A stretch of 64,000 bases of DNA, taken from positions 1,116,001 to 1,180,000 of the forward strand of contig NZ_JBPWQE010000001.1 in NCBI RefSeq assembly GCF_051811025.1, given 5' to 3'. The position numbers and the translations under genes are program-made. A model generated the notes under the pieces. The model ran no database searches. It was not told the DNA's origin and saw only the letters and a program-made list of their open reading frames with translations. Origin of the DNA: Tardiphaga sp051811025. Its GTDB lineage: Bacteria > Pseudomonadota > Alphaproteobacteria > Rhizobiales > Xanthobacteraceae. The first letter of the stretch is position 1, and each line of letters opens with the position of its first letter. Positions 52,110 to 60,653 of the stretch are shown piece after piece.

Positions 52110-53132
52110 ATGAGGAAAGCAATTCTCGCATTGCTGGTGGCTGGTTGCATCGTGCCGGCACTGACGCCCGCACAGGCGCAAGACAAAACCGTCAATATGA
52201 AGGTATCGCTATGGGTGCCGCCGGCGCATCCGCTGGTGCCGGCCACGCAGGCCTGGGCGGCCGATATCGAAAAGGCCTCGGGCGGCAGCATCAAGATGTC
52301 GGTGTTCCCCTCCGAACAGCTCGGCAAGGCTTTCGACCATTATGACATGGCGCGTGACGGTATTGCCGACATCACTTACGTGAATCCCGGGTATCAGCCC
52401 GGGCGCTTTCCCATCGTGGCCGCGGGCCAGCTGCCCTTCGTGTTCTCGGACGGCAAGAAGGGCACCCTCGCGCTGAACGAGTGGTACCAGAAATACGCCA
52501 AGACGGAGATGAAAGACACGAAACTCTGCTTCGCCTTCATCCACGATCCCGGATCGTTGCACGGCAAGAAGAAGATCGTCGTGCCGTCAGATCTGAACGG
52601 CGTGAAGGTGCGCCCGGCGCAGAGCACGATCGGCGAGATGGTCAAGCTGTTCGGTGGCACCAATGTCCAGGCCTCGGCGCCGGAATCGCGCGACGCCATC
52701 GAACGCGGCGTGGCCGACGAGATCGCATTCCCGTGGGGATCGATCTTCCTGTTCGGCATCGACAAGGTGGTGAAGTATCACATCGATGCGCCGCTCTATT
52801 CGACGGTGTTCACCTACAACATCAACCTCGCCAAATATAATTCGATGTCGCCCGCGCAGAAAAAGATCATCGACGATCACTGCACGCCCGAATGGGCCTC
52901 CAAGGTCACCGATCCCTGGGTCGACTTCGAAGCCAACGGCCGCACCAAGATGAAGGCGCTGCCGGATCACGAGGTCTACAAGCTGACACCCGAGCAGCTC
53001 GCCGAGTGGAAGAAGGGCGTCCAGCCGCTCAACGCCGCCTGGGCTGCAGCCGTGAAGAAGGCCGGCGGCGACGCCGATGCCATTGATGCGGATCTCAAGG
53101 CGATGCTGAAGAAGCACGACGCGGGGCTTTGA
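52110..53132 (+). CDS. dctP: TRAP transporter substrate-binding protein
   Basis: A 340-residue periplasmic DctP-type binding protein with a cleavable signal peptide (about residues 1-26, ending ACPAQAQ-like ALTPAQAQ). TRAP binding proteins capture carboxylates for a Na+-driven permease. The expected segments MKVSLWVPPAHPLVPATQ, SGGSIKMSVFPSEQLG and DGIADITYVNPG are present; the arginine contacting the substrate carboxylate is in GVKVRPAQSTIGEM. The gene context (pobA, ligase) suggests an aromatic acid such as 4-hydroxybenzoate or a hydroxycinnamate. The start follows GGGAGAGACGTCG. Confidence 0.93.
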   Translation: MRKAILALLVAGCIVPALTPAQAQDKTVNMKVSLWVPPAHPLVPATQAWAADIEKASGGSIKMSVFPSEQLGKAFDHYDMARDGIADITYVNPGYQPGRFPIVAAGQLPFVFSDGKKGTLALNEWYQKYAKTEMKDTKLCFAFIHDPGSLHGKKKIVVPSDLNGVKVRPAQSTIGEMVKLFGGTNVQASAPESRDAIERGVADEIAFPWGSIFLFGIDKVVKYHIDAPLYSTVFTYNINLAKYNSMSPAQKKIIDDHCTPEWASKVTDPWVDFEANGRTKMKALPDHEVYKLTPEQLAEWKKGVQPLNAAWAAAVKKAGGDADAIDADLKAMLKKHDAGL

Positions 53133-53141
53133 TCCAACACC

Positions 53142-53280
53142 GTCATTCCGGGGCGCTTCATCGGTGCGTCAGCATCGATGAGGCGAACCCGGAATCCCGA
53201 AGTGTTCAGCCATGTCGAGATTCCGGGTTCGTGCGGGCTTCGCCCGCCCCGGAATGATAAGTTTCTGGTCCGGAATGACG
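53142..53280. repeat. Intergenic palindromic repeat, 'GTCATTCCGG' type, copy 3, inside the TRAP operon
   Basis: GTCATTCCGGGGCGC at the start, AACCCGGAATCCCG and GAGATTCCGGGTTCG as an inner inverted pair, and CGCCCCGGAATG near the end, plus a partial extra CCGGAATGACG. It lies between dctP and dctQ, inside one operon. Confidence 0.85.
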
Positions 53281-53299
53281 AACTGAAATCGAATCCATC

Positions 53300-53866
53300 A
53301 TGACCGCCACGTCCGAAATCTCCCAATCCAGCGCCCTCGGCATTCCGCCGGATCCGCCCCGCAAGAACGTGATGGATCGCTTTATCGATTCCATCGAATG
53401 GATCGCCGCGTTCTTCGTCGGCATCGTCGCGCTGAACACCTTCGTCGCGGTGTTCATGCGCAAATTCTTCGCGGTCACGATCCCCGATTACTATAATATC
53501 GGCCAGTTCATGCTGGGTGTGCTGATCTTCTGGGGCATCGCAGCGACCTCTTATCGCGGCTCGCACATCACCGTCGATCTGGTCTGGGCCAATGCGACGC
53601 CGAAATATCAGCGCTGGATCGACGTATTCGCAACATTGGTCCTGCTGTTCGTCGTGACGGTGCAGACCTACACACTGTTCGACAAGGTCGCGGACACTTA
53701 CCGCAGCAATCTTGTCACCATGGATCTGCAGCTGCCGGTCTGGCCGTTCTTCCTGCTGTCCTGGATCGGCGACGTCTCTGCCGTGCTGCTGATCGGCATT
53801 CGTACTTACAGGCTGATCTTCCATCCGGAAGAGATGCATGAACCCAAAATCAAGACGGCAGAGTAA
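53300..53866 (+). CDS. dctQ: TRAP transporter small permease subunit
   Basis: A 188-residue DctQ-type membrane protein with four hydrophobic helices, e.g. IEWIAAFFVGIVALNTFVAV, FMLGVLIFWGIAATSY, WIDVFATLVLLFVVTVQTY and WPFFLLSWIGDVSAVLLIGI. It pairs with DctM to form the membrane part of the TRAP transporter. It is followed 5 nt later by dctM. The start at 53300 has no strong ribosome binding site; a palindromic repeat separates it from dctP. Confidence 0.92.
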   Translation: MTATSEISQSSALGIPPDPPRKNVMDRFIDSIEWIAAFFVGIVALNTFVAVFMRKFFAVTIPDYYNIGQFMLGVLIFWGIAATSYRGSHITVDLVWANATPKYQRWIDVFATLVLLFVVTVQTYTLFDKVADTYRSNLVTMDLQLPVWPFFLLSWIGDVSAVLLIGIRTYRLIFHPEEMHEPKIKTAE

Positions 53867-53871
53867 GTCGC

Positions 53872-55182
53872 ATGGACCTCAGCAATGAAGCGGTTGCCGT
53901 TATCGGCTTTGTCAGCCTGTTTGTGCTGATGCTGCTGCGTGTGCCGGTGGGCATGGCGATGGGCCTCGTGGGCATTACGGGCTTCGGCTATCTCACGGGC
54001 TTTGCGCCGGCGCTGAAGCTGGTCGGCCAGACCACCATGCGCACGGTGACGGATTATTCTTTCGGCGTGATCCCGATGTTCCTGTTGATGGGCGCCTTCG
54101 TCTCGGTGTCCGGCATCAGCCGCGAACTGTTTCGCGCTGCGAATACGTTTGTAGGCCACTGGAAGGGCGGCCTCGGCATTGCCACCATCGCCGCCTGCGG
54201 CGGCTTCGCGGCGATCTCCGGCTCGTCGGTGGCGACGGCCGCGACATTCTCCGCGGTGGCCTATCCGGAAATGCGCCGCTTCAATTATCCGCAGAGCTTC
54301 GCCACCGGCGTCATCGCCGTCGGCGGCACGCTCGGCGCCATGCTGCCGCCGTCCACGGTGCTGGCGGTCTATGGCATCATCACCCAGCAGGACATCGGCA
54401 AGCTGTTCATTGCCGGTATCGTGCCGGGTCTGCTCGCCATCGTCATGCATATGATCACCATTGCCGTCATCGGCCGGGTCAAGCCCGGCTTCCTGCCGGC
54501 AGGTCCGAAAGCATCCTGGCGCGAACGGGCTGCTGCGATCCGTGATGTGTGGTCGCCGCTGCTGCTGTTCGTCTTCGTGATCGGCGGCCTCTATGGCGGT
54601 TTCTTCATCCCCACCGAGGCCGGCGCGGTGGGGGCGGTCGGCGCCTTCATCATCGGCGTGTTACGCGGCAAGCTGACGAAAGACGGCATCCTGCAATCGC
54701 TGTTGCAGGCAACGCGCACCGCGGCGGCTGTCTTCACTGTGCTGATCGGCGCGCTGTGCTTCGGTTATTTCCTCACCATTACGCAGACGCCGCAGCACGT
54801 CACCGAATTCCTTACTGGTTTGGGCATCGGCCCCTATGGTGTGCTGGCGCTGATCCTTCTGATGTATCTGGTGCTCGGCTGCCTGATGGACGCCATGGCC
54901 ATGGTGATCCTCACCGTGCCGATCGTGTTTCCGGTGGTGATGGCGCTAGGCTTCGACCCGATCTGGTTCGGAATCGTCATCGTCATGACTGTCGAACTCG
55001 GCCTGATTCATCCGCCGGTCGGTATGAACGTGTTCGTTATCAAGAGCGTGATCAAGGACGTCAGCATGGCCACGATTTTCAAAGGCGTTTTGCCTTTCGT
55101 GGTTACCGACCTGATCCGCCTTGTGCTGCTGATCCTGTTCCCGTTGATCGCCACCTGGCTGCCGATGCGCATGATAGGATGA
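53872..55182 (+). CDS. dctM: TRAP transporter large permease subunit
   Basis: A 436-residue DctM-type (ion-transporter superfamily) membrane protein with about 12 transmembrane helices. Family-typical sequences are LRVPVGMAMGLVGITGFGYLTG near the start, GGFAAISGSSVATAATFSAVAYPEMRR (the conserved substrate/Na+ region), GTLGAMLPPSTVLAVYGI and the C-terminal MTVELGLIHPPVGMNVFVI. It is the Na+-driven transporter core. It overlaps neither neighbour and is followed 4 nt later by the DUF3237 gene, so the unit dctP-dctQ-dctM-DUF3237 is probably one operon. Confidence 0.95.
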   Translation: MDLSNEAVAVIGFVSLFVLMLLRVPVGMAMGLVGITGFGYLTGFAPALKLVGQTTMRTVTDYSFGVIPMFLLMGAFVSVSGISRELFRAANTFVGHWKGGLGIATIAACGGFAAISGSSVATAATFSAVAYPEMRRFNYPQSFATGVIAVGGTLGAMLPPSTVLAVYGIITQQDIGKLFIAGIVPGLLAIVMHMITIAVIGRVKPGFLPAGPKASWRERAAAIRDVWSPLLLFVFVIGGLYGGFFIPTEAGAVGAVGAFIIGVLRGKLTKDGILQSLLQATRTAAAVFTVLIGALCFGYFLTITQTPQHVTEFLTGLGIGPYGVLALILLMYLVLGCLMDAMAMVILTVPIVFPVVMALGFDPIWFGIVIVMTVELGLIHPPVGMNVFVIKSVIKDVSMATIFKGVLPFVVTDLIRLVLLILFPLIATWLPMRMIG

Positions 55183-55186
55183 TGCG

Positions 55187-55651
55187 ATGACGACACCACA
55201 GCTTGCGACGAAATACGTGTTCAGCCTGTCGATCAAGGTCGGCACGCCGATCGTGGCCGGCGATCTCGGCTATGGCATCCGTCGCGTCATCCCGGTCCTT
55301 GGCGGGACCGTGCAAGGCGAGGGCATCAAGGGCACGATCCATCCAAGCGGCGCGGATTTCCAGATTATCCGCCCGGATGGCTTTACCGAGCTTGAAGCGA
55401 AATACGCGTTCGAACTCGATGACGGCGCCGTGGTCTATATCGAGAATATAGGCGTCCGCTTTGGCCCGAAGGAGGCGCTTGATCGCATCGCTCAGGGCGA
55501 GGCGGTCGATCCCGCGCTGATCTACTTCCGCTCGGTGCCGAAATTCGAGACAGGGCATCCGAAGTATCGTTGGCTGATGCAGAACCTGTTCATCGGCGTG
55601 GGAGCAAGACATCCCGACCGCGTCGAACTCGCGGTGCATCAGGTGCTGTAG
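55187..55651 (+). CDS. DUF3237 family protein
   Basis: A 154-residue protein of the DUF3237 family (beta-barrel, about 150 residues). Signature-like parts are LSIKVGTPIVAGDLGYGIRRVIPVLGGTVQGEGIKG, DGFTELEAKYAFELDDGAVVYIENIGVR and YFRSVPKFETGHPKYRWLMQNLFIGVG. Function is unknown; members often lie in aromatic or steroid catabolic operons, suggesting an isomerase, lactonase or binding role. It follows dctM by 4 nt, so it is co-transcribed with the TRAP genes and probably acts on the imported compound or an early product. Confidence 0.9.
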   Translation: MTTPQLATKYVFSLSIKVGTPIVAGDLGYGIRRVIPVLGGTVQGEGIKGTIHPSGADFQIIRPDGFTELEAKYAFELDDGAVVYIENIGVRFGPKEALDRIAQGEAVDPALIYFRSVPKFETGHPKYRWLMQNLFIGVGARHPDRVELAVHQVL

Positions 55652-55677
55652 GTACGCTCTCGCACAAGCCTCTCCAC

Positions 55678-55759
55678 GTCATGCCCGGCCTTGTACCGGG
55701 GCATCCACGCCTTGGCCGCACAGTAAGGCGTGGATGGCCGGGACGAGCCCGGCCATGAC
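55678..55759. repeat. Intergenic palindromic repeat, 'GTCATGCCCGGCC' type, copy 1
   Basis: Starts GTCATGCCCGGCC, holds GGGGCATCCACGCC and its inverse GGCGTGGATGGCCGGG, and ends CCCGGCCATGAC. Related to the unit at 63.22-63.30 kb. Confidence 0.8.
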
Positions 55760-55863
55760 GGAGTGCGGTAATGGCTCACGATCCTTCTGCTTACTTTCTC
55801 CGCAATTTCTGTAGTTAACTCCCGATCGACCGGCAAAAAGCCGGCGAACATAGGGAGGCGACG

Positions 55864-56796
55864 ATGCTGAGAGCGTATCTGCTTGGAACTGCCATTTCAC
55901 TTGTCATGGTTGTTCCGTCGATGGCGCAGGACTGGACCAAATCAAAATGGGGGCCGAACGACGAAATCGGTGCCGCCAACTACATGAAACCCGACCTGGT
56001 GAAGTCGGCCGCGCAACTGGTGAAGACTGGGAAGACCTATGCACTCGGCATTCCGGTGGGTGCGGACACGCCGGCCTATCCGCCCCGCGGTTTCAAGATC
56101 ACCGTGGTACAGCCCGGTCAGGCCGGCAATCCCGGGCTCGGTCCCAATCACGCGACCTACAACGACGACATGCTCAACGGCTGGGTCGGCGTCGGCAGCC
56201 AGATGGACGGGCTCGGCCATCTTGGCGTCAACCACGTCTACTATAACGGCAACAAAATTGCAGACTTCGGTGATCCCACTGGCCTTAAGAAGCTCGGCAT
56301 CGACAAGGTGCCGCCGCTGGTCACCCGTGGCGTGCTGCTGGACATGGCGGCTTACTACAAGACTGACGTCGTCAAGGAGGGCACGGCCTTCAACGTCAAG
56401 GAAATCGAGGAAGTCGCCAAGGCGCAGGGCGTCGAGATCAGGCAAGGCGACGTCGTGCTGTTCCACACCGGATGGCTCAGCCTGCTCGGCAAGGACGATA
56501 AACGCTACAATGCGGGCGAGCCCGGCCTTGGCGCTGAGGGTGCCAAGTATCTGACTAGCAAGGGTGTCGTCGCGGTAGGCGCCGATACTTGGGGCGTCGA
56601 GGTGCTGCCGTTCGAAACTGGCAATGTGTTTGAAATCCACCAGATACTGCTGGCAATGAACGGGACCTATATCCTCGAAAACATGGACACATCCGAACTG
56701 GCCAAGGACAAAGGCTACGAGTTCCTGTTTGTGCTCGGTCAGCCCCGCTTCAAGGGCGGTGTGCAGAGCATGATTAACCCGGTGGCGATCCGCTAG
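55864..56796 (+). CDS. Exported cyclase-family (kynurenine formamidase-like) hydrolase
   Basis: A 310-residue protein of the cyclase family (PF04199), metal-dependent hydrolases including kynurenine formamidase. An N-terminal signal peptide (about residues 1-20, ending SMAQ) suggests periplasmic location. The metal/active-site region is SQMDGLGHLGVNHVYYNG, the longer-subfamily form of the HxGTHxD motif, with GDVVLFHTGWLSLLG further on. It may open a lactone or amide of an incoming aromatic compound. The start follows GGGAGGCGACG. It lies between the TRAP/DUF3237 operon and the crotonase-ligase operon and is bounded by a repeat. Confidence 0.85.
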   Translation: MLRAYLLGTAISLVMVVPSMAQDWTKSKWGPNDEIGAANYMKPDLVKSAAQLVKTGKTYALGIPVGADTPAYPPRGFKITVVQPGQAGNPGLGPNHATYNDDMLNGWVGVGSQMDGLGHLGVNHVYYNGNKIADFGDPTGLKKLGIDKVPPLVTRGVLLDMAAYYKTDVVKEGTAFNVKEIEEVAKAQGVEIRQGDVVLFHTGWLSLLGKDDKRYNAGEPGLGAEGAKYLTSKGVVAVGADTWGVEVLPFETGNVFEIHQILLAMNGTYILENMDTSELAKDKGYEFLFVLGQPRFKGGVQSMINPVAIR

Positions 56797-56932
56797 CCAT
56801 CGCAGGAGAGGCGATCCGGTCTGTCCTGCGGGGCAGGTGAGACCGGATCGCTGTTGTGCACCGGAATACCTGACTTTTTGGAGGACGAAATCAGCCCCTA
56901 TTGCACCGCAAGATTGACTCATGCGACATTCG

Positions 56933-56945
56933 TTATAAGATATAA
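56933..56945. promoter_or_regulatory. TTATA-N3-TATAA operator candidate (crotonase-ligase side)
   Basis: TTATA-AGA-TATAA (56933-56945), a perfect inverted repeat, sits 28 nt before the crotonase start, in an AT-rich patch overlapping the expected promoter. It has the same 13-bp form as 52015-52027. Confidence 0.6.
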
Positions 56946-56973
56946 TTATTCTAGCTAGGACCTAATAGCGCTC

Positions 56974-57765
56974 ATGAACCAAGCCGTCGCCGCTGCCGCC
57001 GCCATGCTCCAGATCGAAACCCGGGGCCGTGTGCTGATCGTGGGCCTGAACCGTCCCGCCAAGCGCAACGCGCTGAACGATGGACTGATCCTGGAGATCG
57101 AGCGTTGCTTCGCGTCGCTGCCGGACGATATCGGCGCGGTGGTGGTGCATGGCATCGGCGGGCATTTTTCCGCGGGTCTCGATCTGTCCGAACTCACCGA
57201 GCGCGACGCGACGGCCGGCCTGATGCATTCGCGGATGTGGCACCGGGTGTTCGATATCATCCAGCATTGCCGCGTTCCGGTGATCGCCGCACTACAGGGC
57301 GCAGTGATCGGCGGCGGGCTTGAACTGGCTTGCTCTGCGCATATCCGCGTTGCCGATCCCTCGGTCTACTATGCGCTGCCGGAAGGCAGTCGCGGGATCT
57401 TCGTTGGTGGTGGCGGTTCGATGCGCCTGCCGCGCCTGATCGGTGTGCACCGGATGGCTGACATGATGCTCACGGGCCGCGTCTATAAGGCGGAAGAGGG
57501 CATGTCGCTCGGCTTCGCGCAGTATCTGACGGAAGCCGACGGATCCTTGCCCAAGGCCATAGAGCTTGCCGAACGTGTCGCGCAGAACGCGCCGTTGACA
57601 AATTTTGCCGTGCTGCAGGCCTTGCCGCTGATCGCCGAAGCCAGTCCGCAGACAGGCCTGATGCTCGAAGCGCTGATGGCCTCAGTGGCGCAGAGCGATC
57701 AGGAGGCGAAAAATCGCATCAGGGATTTTCTGGAGCGCAAGGCCGGCAAGGTGAAACCCGGCTAA
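56974..57765 (+). CDS. Enoyl-CoA hydratase (crotonase), probable hydroxycinnamoyl-CoA hydratase/lyase
   Basis: A 263-residue crotonase that, unlike the other two in the window, keeps both catalytic glutamates: the first in GGGLELA and the second in LPEGSRG, and also the oxyanion-hole GHFSAGLDLS and VIGGGLE loops. It should be an active hydratase. Followed 65 nt later by the feruloyl-CoA-synthase-like gene, it matches the order couA-couB of p-coumarate degradation in Rhodopseudomonas, where it adds water to coumaroyl-CoA and may cleave it. The TTATA-N3-TATAA site lies 28 nt upstream. Start ATG at 56974. Confidence 0.88.
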   Translation: MNQAVAAAAAMLQIETRGRVLIVGLNRPAKRNALNDGLILEIERCFASLPDDIGAVVVHGIGGHFSAGLDLSELTERDATAGLMHSRMWHRVFDIIQHCRVPVIAALQGAVIGGGLELACSAHIRVADPSVYYALPEGSRGIFVGGGGSMRLPRLIGVHRMADMMLTGRVYKAEEGMSLGFAQYLTEADGSLPKAIELAERVAQNAPLTNFAVLQALPLIAEASPQTGLMLEALMASVAQSDQEAKNRIRDFLERKAGKVKPG

Positions 57766-57830
57766 TCCGGCAAGACGACAACGAACAAAAATAAAAGCAA
57801 CAATCGAGACGAATACACAGGGCGGAAACA

Positions 57831-59714
57831 ATGTCTGCAGGTGCCGACAAGATCGATCAGACCAAGCGGGCAGAGGCGGCGCATCCGTTGCGGCCGATAT
57901 CCTATGGCGATCCTGCAGTCACTATCGAGCGCCACGATAACGGCACCATCTACCTGCGGCCGACCCATGCCATCGGCGACTATCCGGAGCGCGTCACCGA
58001 TTATCTGCATCACTGGGCCAGGGAGACGCCGGATCGCGTCTTCATGGCTGAGCGCGCGGAAGGCGGCGGCTGGCGTGAAGTTACTTACGCGCAGATGCTG
58101 GACGCGGCGCGCCACATCGCCTCGGCTCTGCTGGCCCGCGGGCTGTCGGCCGACAGGCCCATCGTCATCCTCTCCGGCAATTCGGTCGATCACGCACTGA
58201 TCGCTTTTGGCGCGCTCTATGCCGGTATCCCCTATGCGCCGGTGTCGCCGGCCTATTCGCTGGTGTCGAAGGACTACGGCAAGCTCGGCTATCTCATGAA
58301 GCTGCTGACGCCGGGGCTGGTGTTCGTCGACGACGGCGACCTGTTCGCGGATGCCATCCGCTTCAATGTCCCTGCCGATGTCGAAGTCGTCGTGTCGCGC
58401 GGTATGCTGCCGGATCGCGGTGTGACAAAGCTCTCCGAGCTTCTTACGACGCAGGAGGCAGCCAATCTCGACGCAGCGAACGCTGCCATCGGTCCTGACA
58501 CAATCGCCAAGTTTCTGCTGACTTCGGGCTCGACAGGCAATCCGAAGGCTGTGATCAACACCCAGCGCATGATGTGCGCCAACCAGATCATGCTGCGCGA
58601 CACGCTGGCTTTCCTGAAGGACGAGCCGCCGGTCATCATCGACTGGCTGCCGTGGAATCACACTTTCGGCGGAAATCACAATATTGGGCTGACGCTGTTC
58701 AATGGCGGCTCGATGTATCTCGACGACGGCAAGCCGACGCCGGCGGGCATCGAGCAGACCATCCGCAATCTCCGCGAGATTTCGCCGACGGTCTATTTCA
58801 ACGTTCCCAAGGGCTATGAATCGCTGCTGCCCTATCTGCGCGAGGACGTCACGCTGCGCGAGAAATTCTTCGCGCGACTGCACGCGATGTTTTTCTCGGG
58901 CGCTGCGCTGTCAGCCTATGTCTGGGACAGTCTCGATGAACTGTCGGTCCAGACCACCGGCGTGCGCGTGCCGATGCTGACGGGTCTTGGCGCGACCGAG
59001 ACCTCGCCCTTCTTCATGTGCGTCAATCCCGTGACCAGCCGTTCCGGCCATGTCGGTCTCCCGGTGCCGGGCAACGATGCCAAGCTGGTGCCTAACAACG
59101 GCAAGATGGAAGTGCGCGCCAAGGGGCCGAACATCACGCCGGGCTATTGGCGCGAGCCGGAACTGACCGCGAAGGCGTTCGACGAGGAAGGTTATTACAT
59201 CTTCGGCGATGCGCTGAAGGCCGTCGATCCCGATGATCTCTCTGCCGGCTTCGATTTCGACGGCCGTATCTCCGAGGACTTCAAACTCGGCAGCGGCACC
59301 TGGGTCAGCGTCGGCCCGCTTCGCGCGCGCTTCGTCGGCACCTGCGCGCCACTGGTGCGCGATGTCGTCATCGCAGGTATCAACCGCGACGAACTCGCAG
59401 CTCTCGTTATTCTCGATCTCGATGGCTGCCGTGTGATCAATCCCGATCTTCCTGCGGGCGACCTCGCTGCGGCAGCCAATGATCCGATCGTCCGCGACGC
59501 GTTCCGTGAGCGCCTCGCACGTTTTATGGCCGGTGCTACCGGTTCATCCACGCGGATTGCCAAGGCGGTGCTGCTCGACACCCCGCTGTCCATCGATCGC
59601 GGTGAGGTCACGGACAAGGGCTCGGTCAATCAGCGCGCAGTGCTGGAGCATCGCGCAAGGCTGATCGACGATATTTATGAGAATCCGGAAGTTGCGAAAG
59701 TAATTGCGATCTAG
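57831..59714 (+). CDS. fcs: Feruloyl/coumaroyl-CoA synthase
   Basis: A 627-residue adenylate-forming ligase of the Fcs family that activates ferulate, p-coumarate or related acids to CoA esters. P-loop: LLTSGSTGNPKAVINTQRMM; the next core motifs TGLGATETSPFFM, VGLPVPGNDAKLVP, FGDALKAVD and FDFDGRISEDFKLGSGTWVSVG are present, and the ending TDKGSVNQRAVLEHR matches the other Fcs-like gene at 36.1 kb. Start follows GGGCGGAAAC. In context with the crotonase, SDR and pobA it likely begins hydroxycinnamate breakdown. Confidence 0.93.
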   Translation: MSAGADKIDQTKRAEAAHPLRPISYGDPAVTIERHDNGTIYLRPTHAIGDYPERVTDYLHHWARETPDRVFMAERAEGGGWREVTYAQMLDAARHIASALLARGLSADRPIVILSGNSVDHALIAFGALYAGIPYAPVSPAYSLVSKDYGKLGYLMKLLTPGLVFVDDGDLFADAIRFNVPADVEVVVSRGMLPDRGVTKLSELLTTQEAANLDAANAAIGPDTIAKFLLTSGSTGNPKAVINTQRMMCANQIMLRDTLAFLKDEPPVIIDWLPWNHTFGGNHNIGLTLFNGGSMYLDDGKPTPAGIEQTIRNLREISPTVYFNVPKGYESLLPYLREDVTLREKFFARLHAMFFSGAALSAYVWDSLDELSVQTTGVRVPMLTGLGATETSPFFMCVNPVTSRSGHVGLPVPGNDAKLVPNNGKMEVRAKGPNITPGYWREPELTAKAFDEEGYYIFGDALKAVDPDDLSAGFDFDGRISEDFKLGSGTWVSVGPLRARFVGTCAPLVRDVVIAGINRDELAALVILDLDGCRVINPDLPAGDLAAAANDPIVRDAFRERLARFMAGATGSSTRIAKAVLLDTPLSIDRGEVTDKGSVNQRAVLEHRARLIDDIYENPEVAKVIAI

Positions 59715-59762
59715 CTGAAGGTCGCCAATGAACGGCAGAGAAATCGAACAAGGGAGGATATC

Positions 59763-60524
59763 ATGCAACTGAAGAACCAGGCCGCTATCGTCACGGGTGG
59801 CGCTTCCGGTCTCGGCGCCGCGACCGCCCGCAGGCTCGCCGCGGAGGGCGCGAAAGTCGCGCTGCTCGATCTCAACACCGCGCTCGCCGAAACCGTCGCC
59901 AAGGAAATCGGCGGTGTTGCTATTTCCTGCGACGTGTCCGACGCCGCCTCCGCTGAAGCCGCGGTCGCCGCCGCCGCCAAGGCGCACGGTCCGGCGCGCG
60001 TGCTGGTGAATTGTGCTGGCATCGGCGTTGCCAAGCGCGTAATCGGCCGGGATGGTCCGATGGCGCTCGGCGATTTCGACAAGGTGATCCGCGTCAATCT
60101 GATCGGCTCGTTCAACATGATCCGTCTGGCGACCGATCCGATGTCCAAGCTGGAGCCGCTGGAGACCGGCGAGCGCGGCGTTGTGATCTCGACGGCCTCG
60201 GTGGCGGCCTATGACGGCCAGATCGGCCAGTCCGCCTATTCGGCCTCCAAAGGTGGCATCGTCGGCATGACACTTCCCATCGCCCGCGAGATGGCCCAGT
60301 TCGGCATCCGCGTGCTGACCATCGCGCCGGGCCTGTTCATGACGCCGCTTCTGGCAGGGCTGCCGCAGGAGGCGCAGGACAGCCTCGCCGCGGCGATCCC
60401 GTTTCCTCGCCGGCTCGGCCATGCCGACGAGTTTGCGTCTCTCGCACTGCACATGATCGACAATCCGTATCTCAACGGTGAGGTGGTCCGGCTCGACGCC
60501 TCGTTGCGCATGGCGCCACGTTAA
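59763..60524 (+). CDS. SDR family oxidoreductase, 3-hydroxyacyl-CoA dehydrogenase-like
   Basis: A 253-residue classical SDR, paralogous to that at 34.4 kb. Cofactor motif TGGASGLG (about residues 11-18), NCAGIGVAKRV, TASVAAYDGQIGQSAYSASKGG with the catalytic Tyr/Lys, and the C-terminal NGEVVRLDASLRMAPR are shared. In this operon it probably oxidises the 3-hydroxy-3-arylpropionyl-CoA formed by the crotonase, i.e. a beta-oxidative rather than retro-aldol route; this is inferred. The start follows GGGAGGATATC. The same operon order (SDR with ligase and crotonase) exists in the 34-38 kb region. Confidence 0.92.
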   Translation: MQLKNQAAIVTGGASGLGAATARRLAAEGAKVALLDLNTALAETVAKEIGGVAISCDVSDAASAEAAVAAAAKAHGPARVLVNCAGIGVAKRVIGRDGPMALGDFDKVIRVNLIGSFNMIRLATDPMSKLEPLETGERGVVISTASVAAYDGQIGQSAYSASKGGIVGMTLPIAREMAQFGIRVLTIAPGLFMTPLLAGLPQEAQDSLAAAIPFPRRLGHADEFASLALHMIDNPYLNGEVVRLDASLRMAPR

Positions 60525-60540
60525 GCCTGCGGCAAAGCAT

Positions 60541-60577
60541 CAGTGCGCCAGCCCTTTACCGGTACGGGCGCACTGAC
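60541..60577 (+). terminator. Hairpin after the SDR gene (no T-run)
   Basis: A 10-bp perfect stem, TCAGTGCGCC (60541-60550) with GGCGCACTGA (60568-60577), closes a 17-nt loop. No T-run follows, so it may protect a 3' end or process the message rather than terminate. Confidence 0.45.
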
Positions 60578-60653
60578 CTAAAGAAGGGGCTGATAAAGCA
60601 GCCGAACTTTGATTTAGCTGACGACATAAAAAATAACCTTGAGGGAGAGACCC

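Noticed and set aside
60541..60600. Riboswitch or attenuator before LivK copy 1
   Set aside because: Only a simple 10-bp hairpin without T-run and a small GGCTG/CAGCC pair; no aptamer-like conserved core recognised.
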